DNA of 64,000 nt from Eucalyptus grandis (lineage: Eukaryota; Streptophyta; Magnoliopsida; Myrtales; Myrtaceae), in assembly GCF_016545825.1 (NCBI RefSeq), contig NC_052619.1:5099501-5163500 (forward strand), read 5' to 3'. A program made the translations under genes and the position numbers. A model generated the notes under the pieces. It was given only the letters and a program-made list of their open reading frames with translations. It did no database searches and was not told the origin of the DNA. Within the stretch, counting starts at the first letter, position 1, and every line of letters begins with the position of its first letter. Positions 37,249 through 49,200 of the stretch are shown in pieces.

Positions 37249-37940
37249 TAAACATGCAAACACAATTTTCTTTGGTTTTTGATTTGCAGACTCCGGACTC
37301 CAAAAGTTTTACACCATCTGGCGCAGCGTGCAATGCCAGCAAGCTGGAGGAACCATCTTATGATGAAATGGTCGAAACACAGAAGAACTGAGATCCTCGA
37401 ACAGTATCGTTCGCGTGATAAAGCAAAGTAAAAACTCAAAACATACTTGACACCAGAATACGTATCCACTTTCTTATCATTACTCTCAGTTCACAATAAT
37501 ACGGAAAGTTCTTGAATGAACCCCGACGTTCCCCAGCATGTTTGACATGGAGTTCAAAGTGATTTTCAATTCATACCGAAAAGATTCAAGATCAAATCAT
37601 CCTAGTAAAATGGAGATGAAAATCTAATACTGGTTTGCCTCTTTCCTTGATGGCAGAAGTTTAAAAGCGTCACAACTCAAAAATAGTGTCAGCAAGACTT
37701 AAAAAATGATTTTTTTTTAGCCCTAACAGGAATAAACTTGAACTAAAAGAACAAAGCAGCCAAGTCAAACAACAAAAAGAGCACATACAAAGCATAATTC
37801 AGCCAGCAAAACCCAACGCCAACAATATAGCCGCAAACGTGATGCTTCTGCAGATAGAACTTGAGAACCACTGTCTGAAAACTTGTTCTCGAGATATTGA
37901 ATAAGACTAGAAGGCGGAGGACCACTAAATGGCGGTTTTG

Positions 37941-38559
37941 ACAAATATGGAGATTTTACAAATATGAAAGCAATCAGTCATGACGGATCAGGTCCGTAAA
38001 TTGGTTGGCCAGTTTTCTGTCAAATTCAATATAATTGCAGGACTGGATTGTAATCAAGGGGTTCAAAACTATAAATTCCCAGATTGGTCAGATATGATTT
38101 TCCAAACAAAATGTGGTTATAGATGTAGAAGAAATAAAATGTCCGTATATCATCCTCTCAACAAGTTTATGATGTCAGCCACACTGCAGTGACCTAATAG
38201 TAACGAATCCATTAGGACAAAGTGGGAGGAAGGAAATTCGACAACCCCTCTCTCTTAGGCCAGGTTGGGGGTAGGACGAAAAACTGCCGAACAAAATGAA
38301 GGATGCTACGACCCTACAATGTCTTGACACTAGATCTCTTCCATAGGGGAAGCATCTATTTAAAGCAATGACAAAATGCAGATATCCCGCAACAAGCAAC
38401 AAATTATTTAGCAGTTATACCAACTTAGAGCAACTTCACAAATTGCGCACGAGACAAACCACTAAATATGAAGGAATCCAAACCAGATCCAAAAGTACAG
38501 ATCAAAAGGTTAAGCAACCTTGATCAGAGCAAGTAAAAGCTGAAAATAGAAGTAACTGC
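37941..38559. other. 3' flank of the glycine-rich RRM gene
   Basis: The first half belongs to the end of copy B or unique intergenic DNA. The part nearest 38,559 is probably the 3' UTR of the minus-strand RRM gene. No gene is supported. Confidence 0.45.
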
Positions 38560-39626
38560 TCAAAAGCCACCATCTCCGCCTGCTCTGCTACCATACCCAC
38601 CACTATAGTTGCCACCGCCGCCGCCACCACCACCAAAACCTCGGTTGCCACTGGGTCTCTCAGTTGCGTAGCTTACACGGATATTCCGCCCTTGAAGATC
38701 CTGAAAAGACACATGTGAGAAATCATAATGATTATGTGACAGCATGTTACACATTTTCTAAGAACAATGCTTACCTGACCGTCCATGGCTGACACTGCTG
38801 AGCTGGCAGATTCATCGCTAGAGAAACTGACAAATCCAAAACCCCTAGATCTTCCTGAATCTCGGTCTGTTATTACCCTGGCTACAAACCATGATAACAA
38901 ACGAAAGACGAATAAATTACCACAAAATGTCTTAGACAAGTAGTAGCAACTGAATCAATGTAATTTAAAATAAAATAAACAAATCCGCAGATCTGAAGTT
39001 CAGGGGGACGAGAGGGTACGAGGGAAGAGTCAGTAACGAATAACAAAATCTATAAATCGAGTGCACCATCTCTAGATCCCAGTTAGTTTCACAGTGTAAT
39101 TTCTACTTTTCTGGCCATAGGCTGTACGATCACTTTGTGCTCCTTTTTTTTTCTTACAAGGAAACAATATTCTCAACGTATGGACTTAAGTGGGGGGCAA
39201 GGAAACCAGGTCTGCAACAGAAAGCTGATTAGAGTTTATTATGTGGCAGCCATTGCATCAATGGGAGGAAGTACACGGCATTAGAATGTATGTTAAGAAA
39301 ATAAATTACCATACCACAACGAAAAGAGAGAGCCATTGACAGTTAAACTCACCTTCAACCACCTCACCAAAGCTCGAGAACGCATCCTTAAGAGAGTGGT
39401 CATCCGTTCCATAAGAAAGACCTGAGGCATGGAATAGCAGATAAGGGAGCCGATAGCACAAATCACATTTAATATCCAAAGTACCTTACATTCTGCATTG
39501 AACAATACCTCCTACAAAAAGTTTAGATTGGCTCCCCATGAATCGAATGGAGTTCAGCATAGAAGCAGGCCCATTTTGGGAAAGGCTCTGCTTCAAAAGA
39601 TTCCCGACCTTGTTGTAGAAAGCCAT
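38560..39626 (-). CDS. Glycine-rich RRM RNA-binding protein, probably mitochondrial
   Basis: Small RRM proteins of this type bind RNA; organellar members act in transcript editing and splicing. Four coding exons (39626-39509, 39421-39353, 38881-38775, 38700-38560) give 435 nt and 144 residues, all GT-AG and in phase. Residues 1-33 are rich in S, N, K and R and amphipathic, like a mitochondrial presequence. A single RRM follows, with RNP2 (KLFVGG, 35-40) and RNP1 (RGFGFVSF, 75-82). From about residue 118 the tail is Gly-rich with N, Y, S and R. A 608-bp intron (40256-39649) separates the upstream leader from the exon with the start codon. This matches the mitochondrial GR-RBP class; I leave the symbol blank because the paralogue cannot be fixed. 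Confidence 0.9.
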
Positions 39627-40272
39627 TGTCAATTGTCTAATGAACCAGCTGCTCCAAGAGGGCTGAATCAACACAAAATCATAAAAACCCACCAAGTCAA
39701 ATGCTTTATTCAACGAGCGGATGTCAGCCTCGCAACAATTACGAACGAGGTAATGGGGCCCTCTCGAATAATACAACGAGTACAGAAATCAACAGAAGAC
39801 ATGAACAATACAGTAAGCCCATGACCATCTACGTACAAATGTAACTAATCTATCCACCTTCAGCATATACAGACTGTCTGCTCAACCAGAAACCCACCAT
39901 ACATGTATTCCCTCCAAAACAGAACAGACCCAAGAAGCAGCCAACAGAGCCAACAAAGAACAAAAAGATAAAGCTCTCTCGACCACCTACGGGAAGCAAC
40001 ATAAGAGCGCGCTCTCGCCAAGTACTCTCTCATTCGGTGCTAGCGAAAGCAAAACAGCCAGGTTTCGAATCACCCGAAAGGAAAAAAGGCACCAAAAAAC
40101 AACAAGGCAAAACCCACGGCCAAAAAAAAACAAAAGAACTGAACACCAGACTCTCCCGAGACCATTTCAAACGCAAGAGCACAGGCACCCACACGGCGCT
40201 TGCCATTCGAGAACAAAAGCGGAAGAAGAAGGCGAGGAAAGAGAGAGGGTTTTCACCTGTAGAGAGAGGAGC

Positions 40273-40284
40273 TAGGGTTTAGGG
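40273..40284 (-). promoter_or_regulatory. Telo-box in the leader of the RRM gene
   Basis: The plus strand reads TAGGGTTTAGGG, so CCCTAAACCCTA lies in the first untranslated exon on the gene strand. Telo-boxes are common near the transcription start of plant translation and RNA-processing genes. Function here is inferred from sequence and position. Confidence 0.6.
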
Positions 40285-40347
40285 TATAAGCAGGAAGACG
40301 GAGGAGGAGCGAGCGCGGCTGAGCGATTTTCCAGCACCAGCCCGCTT

Positions 40348-40356
40348 TATTTATAG
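40348..40356 (-). promoter_or_regulatory. TATA box of the glycine-rich RRM gene
   Basis: CTATAAATA on the minus strand lies about 30 bp upstream of a likely transcript start near 40,320 and about 90 bp upstream of the 5' UTR intron donor at 40,256. It sits in a GC-rich context and is the best TATA match in the region. Confidence 0.65.
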
Positions 40357-40767
40357 CGGCGCTCCTTCCCGAAATATCCTCGACCTCCCGGGCCTTTTGA
40401 TTTTCCCATTTTCTTTTCTCCCATTTTCCCCCTTTTTTTCTCGGGGGGGTTTTTTGGATAAAAGAGAATGGGAGGGGTTTTTGCTGCGTGAGGTCGTGCG
40501 CACGAAAGGCGCGGGCCCCGTTCCTGATGGCCCGACACGTGGGGCTCTTCTATTCGTTCTGTGGTTCTGCGTGGTGCGTCGGGCGTGTTGCGGAGACCGT
40601 TGATCGTAGGGGATCGCTCCTCCGCCCCCACCCGGGGCTCGGGATTTATTTTCCGTTTTTTATCTCTCTTTTTTCTTTTTTTTTTTCTTTTTTCCCACTC
40701 TCATTTCTCGTTTCCATTGATTGGAGTTGAAAACGGGCCCGATCAAAACTATTCGGGCCCGAAATGC

Positions 40768-41300
40768 GCATCGATTAGGCCCAAAACGGTTTTGCAATTA
40801 TTTATGAGTTCAGCACGATCGATTGTGATCCAAAATAAAATGTCCTTAATATTTTACACACCGTAAATAACCCATGGACTTTGGCTAACATGATTTTTGA
40901 AGTTTTAATTTGTTTAATATGATTCATGAACTTTAATCCAATATGCAATGCAATCCCTAAATTTTTAAAACATGTTTGATTTAGCCCCCGAATTATATGA
41001 AAATATTTCACATACCATAAACATGTTCGATTACGCCCATAACGGTTTTATACTTATGTAAAAGGCTTAAAGCAACTGATTGTAATCCAAAATAGAATGT
41101 CCTGAATATTTATGTACCGTCAACTTTAGAGATAGCGATATAAATGATCCATGGATTTTGGCCTGATCTACAATGTGATTTTTGAAATTTCAATTTGTTT
41201 AATGTGAATCATGAACTTTAATCCGATATACAATGCGGTCCCTAAATTTTTAAAACATGTTCAATTTAGTCCCCGAATTATATGAAATTATTCAACATTG
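40768..41300. repeat. Imperfect tandem duplication of foldback-arm DNA
   Basis: Two copies of about 260 bp, at roughly 40,768-41,020 and 41,030-41,300, share in order an ACGGTTTT block, AATCCAAAATA, a CATGAACTTTAATCC phrase and a CCTAAATTTTTAAAACATG phrase. The unit also matches the arms of the MITE at 8,090-8,430. Confidence 0.65.
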
Positions 41301-41498
41301 TCTTTTTATTTTTTTCATGTAGTATGGAGACTAGTTGAATATGTATAGAAAGTTTATGAATTACATTGAATTAGCTAAAAGTTCATATGCCGCATTACAT
41401 GTTGGGGTAAAATTTAAATATCACATTCAACAAATTAGAGGTTCATGGATCGCATTACACATTGGACAAGAGTTTAGAAATCATTTGTATCATTTTCC
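41130..41498. mobile_element. Foldback element related to the MITE upstream of RALF
   Basis: The left arm (from about ATATAAATGATCCATGG) pairs with the right arm in inverted orientation (ACAAATGATTTCTAAAC in reverse complement), with a centre near 41,310. Shared phrases with 8,090-8,430 place both in one family. The left tip is worn and no target duplication was fixed. The second unit of the tandem duplication at 40,768-41,300 overlaps its left arm. Confidence 0.6.
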
Positions 41499-41558
41499 CC
41501 ACATTTTAAAACAGTCTTTCATTGTAATGCAATTCAAGACACCATGAAAATCTCGATC

Positions 41559-41597
41559 CTTTATTTTATTTTATTTTATTTTATTTTATTTTATTTT
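41559..41597. repeat. (TTTTA)n microsatellite
   Basis: About seven consecutive five-base TTTTA/TTTAT units occur, non-coding, between the foldback element and the 205-bp array. Confidence 0.85.
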
Positions 41598-41744
41598 TGC
41601 TGTAACATTCACTGGGGATTTGGGGAAGTATAGCTGTAATTTATTTAGTGCCTTCTTATTCAAAACGTTTTCCTAAAAGGAAAGCATACGTTTGCCTGTT
41701 CGAATGAATTATCCTCCACTTTTATTGAATTTACTTTCCTTTTG

Positions 41745-42825
41745 TTGACGCAAGACAAGATGGTTAAATCATTAGTCTTCTAAGCAATGATTGACGAAGA
41801 CACGGCAATAATTAAGAAAGATTGAATTCTTTTTAGTCGATGAACTTTCCTCGAATGCGAATATGTATACTCCTAATTTACATCAATGATGTTACCCTCC
41901 TCATAAATCTAAATTGCTTCAAAAACATTCGAAAACTCGAGATTTGGTTTTCTTTCCTCGACACGAAACCAATGGTAAGATCATCACTTCTTCGAACAAG
42001 GGTTGACAAATACACGCCTAGAATGATTGAATTCCTTTTACTTGACGAACTTTCCTCGAACACGAATGCATGTACTCTAATTTATATGAATGACCTTTCA
42101 CTCTCGAGAAAGCTAAACTCCATCCAAACATTCAAATACTCCTTATTAGATTTTTCCTTTTCTGGCATGAAACGGATGATAAGATAATCACTCTTTTGAA
42201 TGAGGATTGGTGAATACACATCTAAAAGGATTAAATTCCTTTTACTCGATGAACTTTCCTCGAGCGACGAATACGTATATTCCAATCAGTATGAATGAGC
42301 CCATGCTTTTATAGTAAGCTAAAATCAATAAAAGACGCTCGAAGACTCGAGATTTTATTTTCCTTTTTTGACATGAAACCAATGGTGACCATTAAGAGCA
42401 TCGCTTATTCGGATGAAGATAAACAAGTGCACTGAGAAGGATTGAACTCCTTTTACTTGATGAACCTTGCTTGAATGCGACTGTACATACTTTGATTCAT
42501 AGGAATGACCTTGCACTCTCAAAAAAACTAAACTCTCAAAAGCATTCAAGGAATCTAGATTTGATTTTCCTTTTTCGACACAAAATAAATGGCGAGATCA
42601 TCATTCACTTTAACAATAAATTGACAGATATACATCGATAATGATTGGTCTCCTTTCACTTGGTCAACTTTCCTCGAATGCAATTTGCATGCTCCGATTC
42701 ATACAAATGATTCCCACATCCTAGAAAAGGCTAAACTCTATCCAAAGCATTTAAAACCTCAAATTTAATCTTCCTATTTCAAGATGAAATGCACAGCAAG
42801 CTAATCACTCCGATCGAACCAAAAC
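41745..42825. repeat. Array of five ~205-bp tandem units
   Basis: The landmark GATGAACTTTCCTCGAA (or close variants) occurs with GAAC at about 41,842, 42,047, 42,251 and 42,462, and as CAAC at 42,665, giving spacings of 205, 204, 211 and 203 bp. Between landmarks, each unit keeps GACACGAAACCAATGG-like, GATCATCAC-like and GGATTGAATTCCTTTTACT-like blocks. The units are visibly diverged from each other. No open frame crosses unit borders. It looks like a short minisatellite or satellite-derived array. Confidence 0.85.
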
Positions 42826-44600
42826 TAGTAAAGTAGTTTAAGAAAGAGAAGAAAACCAATCTATTCAAATTCAACAGGTTGTGTTCCTAAATGCACTCCA
42901 TGACCAGTATACATGGCTAAGATCAAACGTGGGAAATCTGCAAAAGTTAATGCAACCTGATTTGGGAGAAAAAATCATGTACTAGACGAGGTTTGGAGGT
43001 GGGGGGCCGTGATCTGGTGCCACGTGTAGGGACAGATGTGGGCAGCCATGGGCTGGGGTGGCGCCACCTGGAGATGCACCACTAGTGGAAAAGTCAGGGA
43101 GAGGGGAACCAGCCCACATGCGGTTTTAGGCAAATGGGCTTGTCACTGTACGTTTCCTTCCCTTGCATTGGGGAGGAATTTCCTTACCTCACTCGCGCTC
43201 AACGAGCGTGGGCTTCACTCTCTCTATTGCCAATTATCCCAACTATCATAATTAAGTCTAATTTATAATCTTTTTTTTTTTAATTCTATTTTCTCCTCAA
43301 AATTGGAAGGACTATGTAAATTCCAACAATTTATAGAAACGTGTATGTGCATCCACTAGTCAACATTTGTATATTGCGAATTTTTTTAAAATGTTCAGGA
43401 TGAAATTTGGACTAAGTAAAAAAAAAATGAACCATGCGTAAATTATTTTAAGCAAGCTTGAGCGCGTGAATCAATTTAGTTTGATGGGTTTCTTTTGCCT
43501 TATTCATGAAAAGCACCCGTTAATTCGAATACAAAAATCAAAATCAAGATTTTATGTGATTTTTTAGAAAATCTATTGAGATTATTAAAATATATAATTA
43601 TGACATCGATTTTATTGTATACGGTTAGTCTAAAATATGTTATGTAACCTACAGAAGACTTTGAACGATGAGTAAAATTAAGTATCACTAAACATCATTT
43701 GAACCATTTGATTACGGTAAATTATTTTGAAACAAAATACAGAAGTCGCGAGAGTTCTAAAAAAAGCCGAAAAAAAGTGAAGAAAAGTTTCCGCTAGAAG
43801 TACGCCACACTTCACTATCTTAGAAGGAAAGAGAACATGATTAAATGACTTTAAATTTTTCATAAATTATTGAAACTATCATGATCGTGACACCATATAT
43901 CCCACCTTCAATTAACTCTCAATTTAGTATCTCGTTAACAAGTGACATTATGGCATCGGTTAAGTCGTAATGCCTTCATTAAAGAAGCTAAAAGGTATTT
44001 TATAACTTCCTCATCTTCTTCTCCATAGTCATCATCATCCAGACACCATCGCCACCCTTGAGGGAAAAATATAAACTTTCTATTTAAAAAAAAAAAGCGA
44101 ACACAAAAATGGAAAAATAAGTCGGAATGAACAATCATTAACTCAACCGTCCATCGATTCACGATCAAGCCTCCTCTCATAGGATAACCCCGTCTTCATC
44201 CAATAAACTAGAATGAATAACCATCTCCTAAAAAGTTTCAATTACTTTAGCGTCTCTACAAAAATAGTATTTTTCTTCATTCCTGACCAAATGGGACTTT
44301 CTTTTCTCATGCTCCTCATAATATTATGAACATCAATCACATGCAAACCAAACCAAACCGAGATTCCTGTGTTCTTTCCGTTTGTACTAAAACAGACGGA
44401 GGAGGAGAAGGAGGAGAACAACAAGAACATGGTCTAACGTACGAAAACCTCAACGCCAATGGGCGAGTACCAGGTCTTAGCAAATCACCACATGCGAGTA
44501 GCCAAAGCAGCAAACGACGGCGTCAGTACGTGCGAGCAAGAGAGAGAAAGAGAGAGCATGCGTTGAAGAGACAAGACACTGAACGCCCCCCCAAAGAGGT
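42826..44600. other. Intergenic region before the lysine-rich gene
   Basis: The block at about 42,990-43,230 is GC-richer, carries CACGTG (G-box core, 43,021-43,026), and could be a remnant promoter, but no gene starts from it. The remainder to 44,300 is A/T-rich. From about 44,390 composition shifts to the purine- and pyrimidine-rich promoter of the next gene. Confidence 0.45.
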
Positions 44601-44612
44601 CTCTCCAGTCAC

Positions 44613-44624
44613 ATATTTATATGC
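44613..44624 (+). promoter_or_regulatory. TATA-like element of the lysine-rich gene
   Basis: ATATTTATATGC lies just upstream of a CT-rich initiator-like stretch (44,625-44,660), consistent with a transcript starting near 44,645. The position fits the long leader inferred for the gene at 46,227. Confidence 0.5.
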
Positions 44625-44644
44625 TCTCTCTCCTTTCTCTCTCT

Positions 44645-46226
44645 TCTTTCTCTCGCTCCCCCTCCCCCTCCCGACTCGCATTCATTCCTTCGCGTGTAAC
44701 TTCCGAACTCCGCCCCCGCACACCCCCCTCATAAAATCTCCTCCCCCCTCCTCTCTCTTTCTTTCTCTCTCTACCTGAATCCATTGACAGAGGAGAAACA
44801 CCGCAGACGGCGGCGGCGGCGCGAGAGAGACAGAGTTCTTGAACAGAGGCCCGAGAGACACCTCATCGCCTCGCCGGGGGAGAGAGAGAGAGAATAAAAC
44901 AACAAGGGAACACAACACACACACACTGACTTAAAGCTCTTCTCTGTATATACTCTCCTCTTCCTTTTTCGAATCGGGTTCCGGCGTCGCCTTGCTCGGA
45001 TTTCGCAGAGATCTCACTGTGTAGTGGGCGAGGTAGTGACTCCCCCCTCCCCATCATTTTCGCCTCGCTCCTCAATCGAATTCCGCTCTCCCGAATCGAG
45101 CTCCCCCCCTTCTCCCCCTTTTGGGCTTTTGATCGCTGCTCGTGGGCAGCGTCGATTCTCGAAAGGGGGGGCAAAAGGGTCGATGATAAAAAAAAAAGAA
45201 AAGAAGATTACAGAACGAATACAATAATCCGCTTTGCCACTTCTTTTTTTGTCGATACTGAATTGGGCAAGCGGAAAAATCTCTTCTTTTTGCTGTTTTC
45301 CGGGTGATTTGGATTGTGATGGGTTTTGGTTTTTCCAGTGTTTTTTCCGGGTGCTCAGTGAGATGTTTTTGCTGCGTGTTGCTAGGGTTTGCGGATCCTC
45401 ATCGGAATCTCTCCTTCGGTCGGAGAAGGCCCCCCCCGGGCGAGTTAGGGTTTTGATCACGGGGCGGATTGGAAAGACGTAGTACGGCAATCGCGCCTGC
45501 AACGAAATGGGCGCGAGCTCCTTCTCTGTCCACGGAATTTGGCATTTCGAGCTGGGCGGCACTGTGAAGGGGTCTCTCTGGACTTGAGATTGCTCGAGAG
45601 TGGTGATTAACGGGGCATTGGGTTTTGATGGCAATGGAAGAGGATTGCACCTACAGAATGGCGTAGGCGGTGGAAGGAGCAGCTCAAGAATTCGACTTTT
45701 GTTCTTTGCGGGGGAAAATTAGGGTTTTTGGCGTTTTCCCTTTCTTTTTAGAGCTTTGATCCCCCACCCGTGGTTTACTTGGTTTTGGTGACCGGGGTGG
45801 AGAGAGAGGCTATTCCTTTTTCAGGAGATCAGGTTGTCCCGCGAGCCTCATCGGATCTCGTGAGGCCGTTTAACTCCTATTTGAAGAATATTCTGGAGGT
45901 AATTCCATAAGTGAACTCTCGTGTCAGTGTCTTCACCTTACAACCCGGGGCGTCAGCCTTCGATTTTGAACTGGGTCCTGGTCTAATCTGCTCAAATTCG
46001 TTACTTTCGGGGTGACAAGAGAACTCGTATTGCCGGTTGTTTATATCTGTGGCTGCTGGAGTGGATGAGAAGTTTATGGGGAAAAATTGACTTCACATTG
46101 CAAGGATATGGTCCATGAGAGAGCATCACCACCAGCTCATTCCCTGGGGTGGCTTTACTAGGAAGTAAATCCCAACTTTTTTGTTTCTGGAATAGCTGGC
46201 GTTTTGTGCCTTTGGGTATTGCAGCA
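44645..46226 (+). other. Long 5' leader with probable intron and upstream ORFs
   Basis: The region between the TATA-like element and the ATG is CT/GA-rich and then GC-rich. A plausible leader intron runs from CTGGAG|GTAATTCC (donor at 45,899) to TATTGCAG (ending 46,224), just three bases before the start codon. Several upstream ORFs exist, the longest on the plus strand at 45,234-45,482 (82 codons). The opposite-strand frame at 45,014-45,634 is probably spurious. Translational repression by upstream ORFs is possible but inferred. Confidence 0.5.
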
Positions 46227-49200
46227 ATGTCTCGTTGCTTTCCGTTTCCTCCGCCAGGCTACGAAAGGAAGGCTAGAGCAGATGATGTTGACCTGCTGAA
46301 GAAGGTTAATATGTTCTCTTTTTAGCTGGTCACGTTTCATATTTGGCATTGCATGCGCGTTGGTCATGTAGCTGGATTTCTATTGACTTGAAAAAACTAG
46401 TTAGAGCATCTGAATTTGCTTGCAGCCTTTTGATTCTAACTCAACAAGCAAATGGCTTCCGATTATGACCATTGCATGGAATTCGGAAATACTTTGCCAA
46501 CAGGAACTCATACTCTCAACTCTATGTTAGTCTATAGGAAAAAGTAAGGCGGTCTTGCTTTTCGAGGGGAGGAGATTATGGGAGTATTTGAATTTTGGAT
46601 GCTTGGATTAGTCAAGAGGGCTTCCATTTGTTGCCACTTTATATAGGTAGATGGGTAGGTTCTAGCCATTTATCGCTTGGTCTTGTCACCTCATCACCTT
46701 TTTACCCGTGGCGTGAGACTCTTCTTTATTCGCTATGAAATTATGGTTTCGCCTTTTCAAGTAAGATGCATAGGTCTCTTACCAAGTGACGATTTGCAGT
46801 AGTATATGCGTAATTTACTAAGCTAGCAATACCTTAAAGATGAATTTTTTGTTGATGCTTGTAAAGAAATGTGACCGGTTGAGATCAGAAAAGACCCTTT
46901 CTGTTTACGCTTACCTATCCGTTGGATTATTGCGATCAACCCGGTATACAACCCAGAGACATCGCTTACTGTGGATGCCAAGAAATCAGTTCCAATACTC
47001 ATATGAAAGGATATGAAAGATTAATTCTAGTTGACCTGATGACCATGTGCTATATACTAAAAATGTAACGTGGGATATGCTAGAAGTTTTGTTTTCTAGT
47101 TTATCAGGATAGGTTATGGCACTCGAATTTGCTGAAATGTTAATAACAACTTAATATTAATCTCTCGGAGCACAGCTAGTATGTTATGTTTCATATTAGA
47201 GAACTCTCTTGCCCAAGGAACATTACCATTCAATAAGTAGAACCCTCATAAGGTTGTTAAGAGCTTGTACATTCAGTTACATCCTCCTTTAGAATAATGC
47301 GGGAAATCTTCCTTGTATGTTTCTCTACTTTTGGCATAATAAACTTCTCATACAGTTCAAGTGGACGGCCAGTTAGTCATTGCATGCTCGTGCAAATAGA
47401 AAGAAACTAAGGCAAGCTGGAATTCTAGGGAGTTAAATACAGCTATTCTTAGGAAAATTCATTTTGGATTGCTTCGTCACACCTCATCTTTTTTCTTTCC
47501 ATATTGCCTTACTTATCGATTCTGCTGGGGCAGAAGGTAGTTATTTATATGAAGATAGAAAGATCTAGGAGGATAAATGGGGATTTCGGAAATTTGGATT
47601 TCAGACTTCTTTTCTTAAGCCAGTTGTATAGTGATCAGTTGAGTTACCCCTTAGGGGCAATAAGACCATTATGGATCCCTAGAGTTACTAAAGGTAATTT
47701 GATTTTAAAATAGGACTGAATGTGGAGTTAGTAATATTAACTGCACCGTATTCCACAGCTCTCCTTGTTGATAACCATAAAGTGCAACAGAGTTAATCAG
47801 ATTTCATATGTAGAATCGGGCGTCATTCTGCTAATATTCTTGCTCAGTCTTCATTTGATTGTATTGAAATTTCTAGGTCATTATATCCGTCTGTTCTTTG
47901 GTGCTAAACGGGGTAACTAATTCTTTTACAGCTGAAACTTACATTTGAGTTGACGATGAAACGGGGTGGGCATTATAGTCGAGTCTTTTGAATCACTTTC
48001 TATTTATTAGAGAAAACGTTGCAGCATGAGATTTGTGAAGCTCATTTCTCAAAAAAGACGAAGATTGATATAGCTATTCTACCAGGGTGGTATGTGCATA
48101 GGCAGTCCCATGAGTGTCGTAAGACCGAGTGATCTAGGTGATTATCACTCAGATATATGATCTGCATGACTGGACTGAGAAATCCATATCCGCATGAGGC
48201 TCAATTTTGGCAATCTTAAAGGAGGCTAACTTTTACTGTTCATGTATTGCTCCTAATTTGGATTGGCATGACTGGTTGATGGCTTTAACTTCTTGCAAAT
48301 ACCACGCTTATAGATTTTTCTTTTGGCTTGGCCAGATTTATAGTTTTGTAATTATCTATGCTACGAAGTCTAGTGCTCCCCTGTTTATTCACTTTTATAC
48401 TTATGTCAGGACTTTTGCATAAATGGTGAAAGTTTATTTCGTAGGTCAATGTCCATTAGCTGTAGGGACAGGGATGCGTTTTTTAATTGCCCTCCATCTT
48501 TTTCTTGCCACTTGTCATTATGTGAACTCTTGTTATAGCAGGAGTGGACTTGAGTCAGTTAGAATGTTTAGTTTTTCTCAACAAATCATCAATCGGATCA
48601 TCTACTTTTCTATCGTTTTTGTTCAATGTGGTATGATTCGTCGCTCTTTGTGAGCCGTCATTCTTGAATATGATTGTTTGTCTCAATTGGTGAATTTACA
48701 AAATTGACATGAGGACATGGAGACGACTTGTGTGCTGTGGTTTTCTTGATATGAACTCTCCTTTAGGATTTTGGCCTAAAATTTTTTATGCTTTCTCCTT
48801 TCTGTTTTTGTAGCATTGTTTTGCTGCCCTTAAGTTGTAACCATCTATGAAATGTGCTTTGTGCTTACCAAAAACAATAGCACCTAACCTCTGTCTCAAT
48901 CACCGAGTCTTTTTTTCTTTTTTTGCTGACTGTTTAATGAAAGTGCTTTTTTGGCATTGCCTCGTGGTATCTGATACTATATAAGTACTACTTACCATGA
49001 AAGTTATAGGACAATAAATTTTCTAAACAAACACCTACAATTGGTGTTAGAATGTAAGGGTGGGGCTTACCCAAGACATGACTGGACTTCCAAGTTAGGG
49101 CTATCGTTTTTGGGTATCTAGCAAGGAAAGAAGGCTATTGCACTGAACACTTGGCATCACAGGGCCAGCAATTTAGGCATTCATAAGTTTCGTCATACTG

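Larger units (their letters stand above)
35691..37940. repeat. Diverged segmental duplicate, copy B, with two later insertions
   Basis: It is homologous to copy A (30,181-32,100) but interrupted by a SINE at 35,848-36,041 and a Harbinger-type MITE at 36,595-37,248. Beyond the MITE a plus-strand stretch, after a TTTGATTTGCAG acceptor at about 37,287, stays open for 34 codons to a stop near 37,391. It looks like a terminal exon copied from an unidentified gene. The two copies are about 5.5 kb apart and in direct orientation. Confidence 0.7.

Noticed and set aside
36921..37391. A 156-codon plus-strand frame
   Set aside because: It starts inside the Harbinger-type MITE and crosses its boundary into duplicated DNA. 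Only the last ~34 codons may be an exon relic, and that is treated in the findings.
43021..43026. G-box CACGTG as a promoter of a nearby gene
   Set aside because: No gene starts within reach on either strand, so a chance six-base match is more likely.
45014..45634. A 206-codon minus-strand frame opposite the leader of the lysine-rich gene
   Set aside because: It lies antisense to the GC-rich 5' UTR of a well-supported gene and has no recognisable domain.
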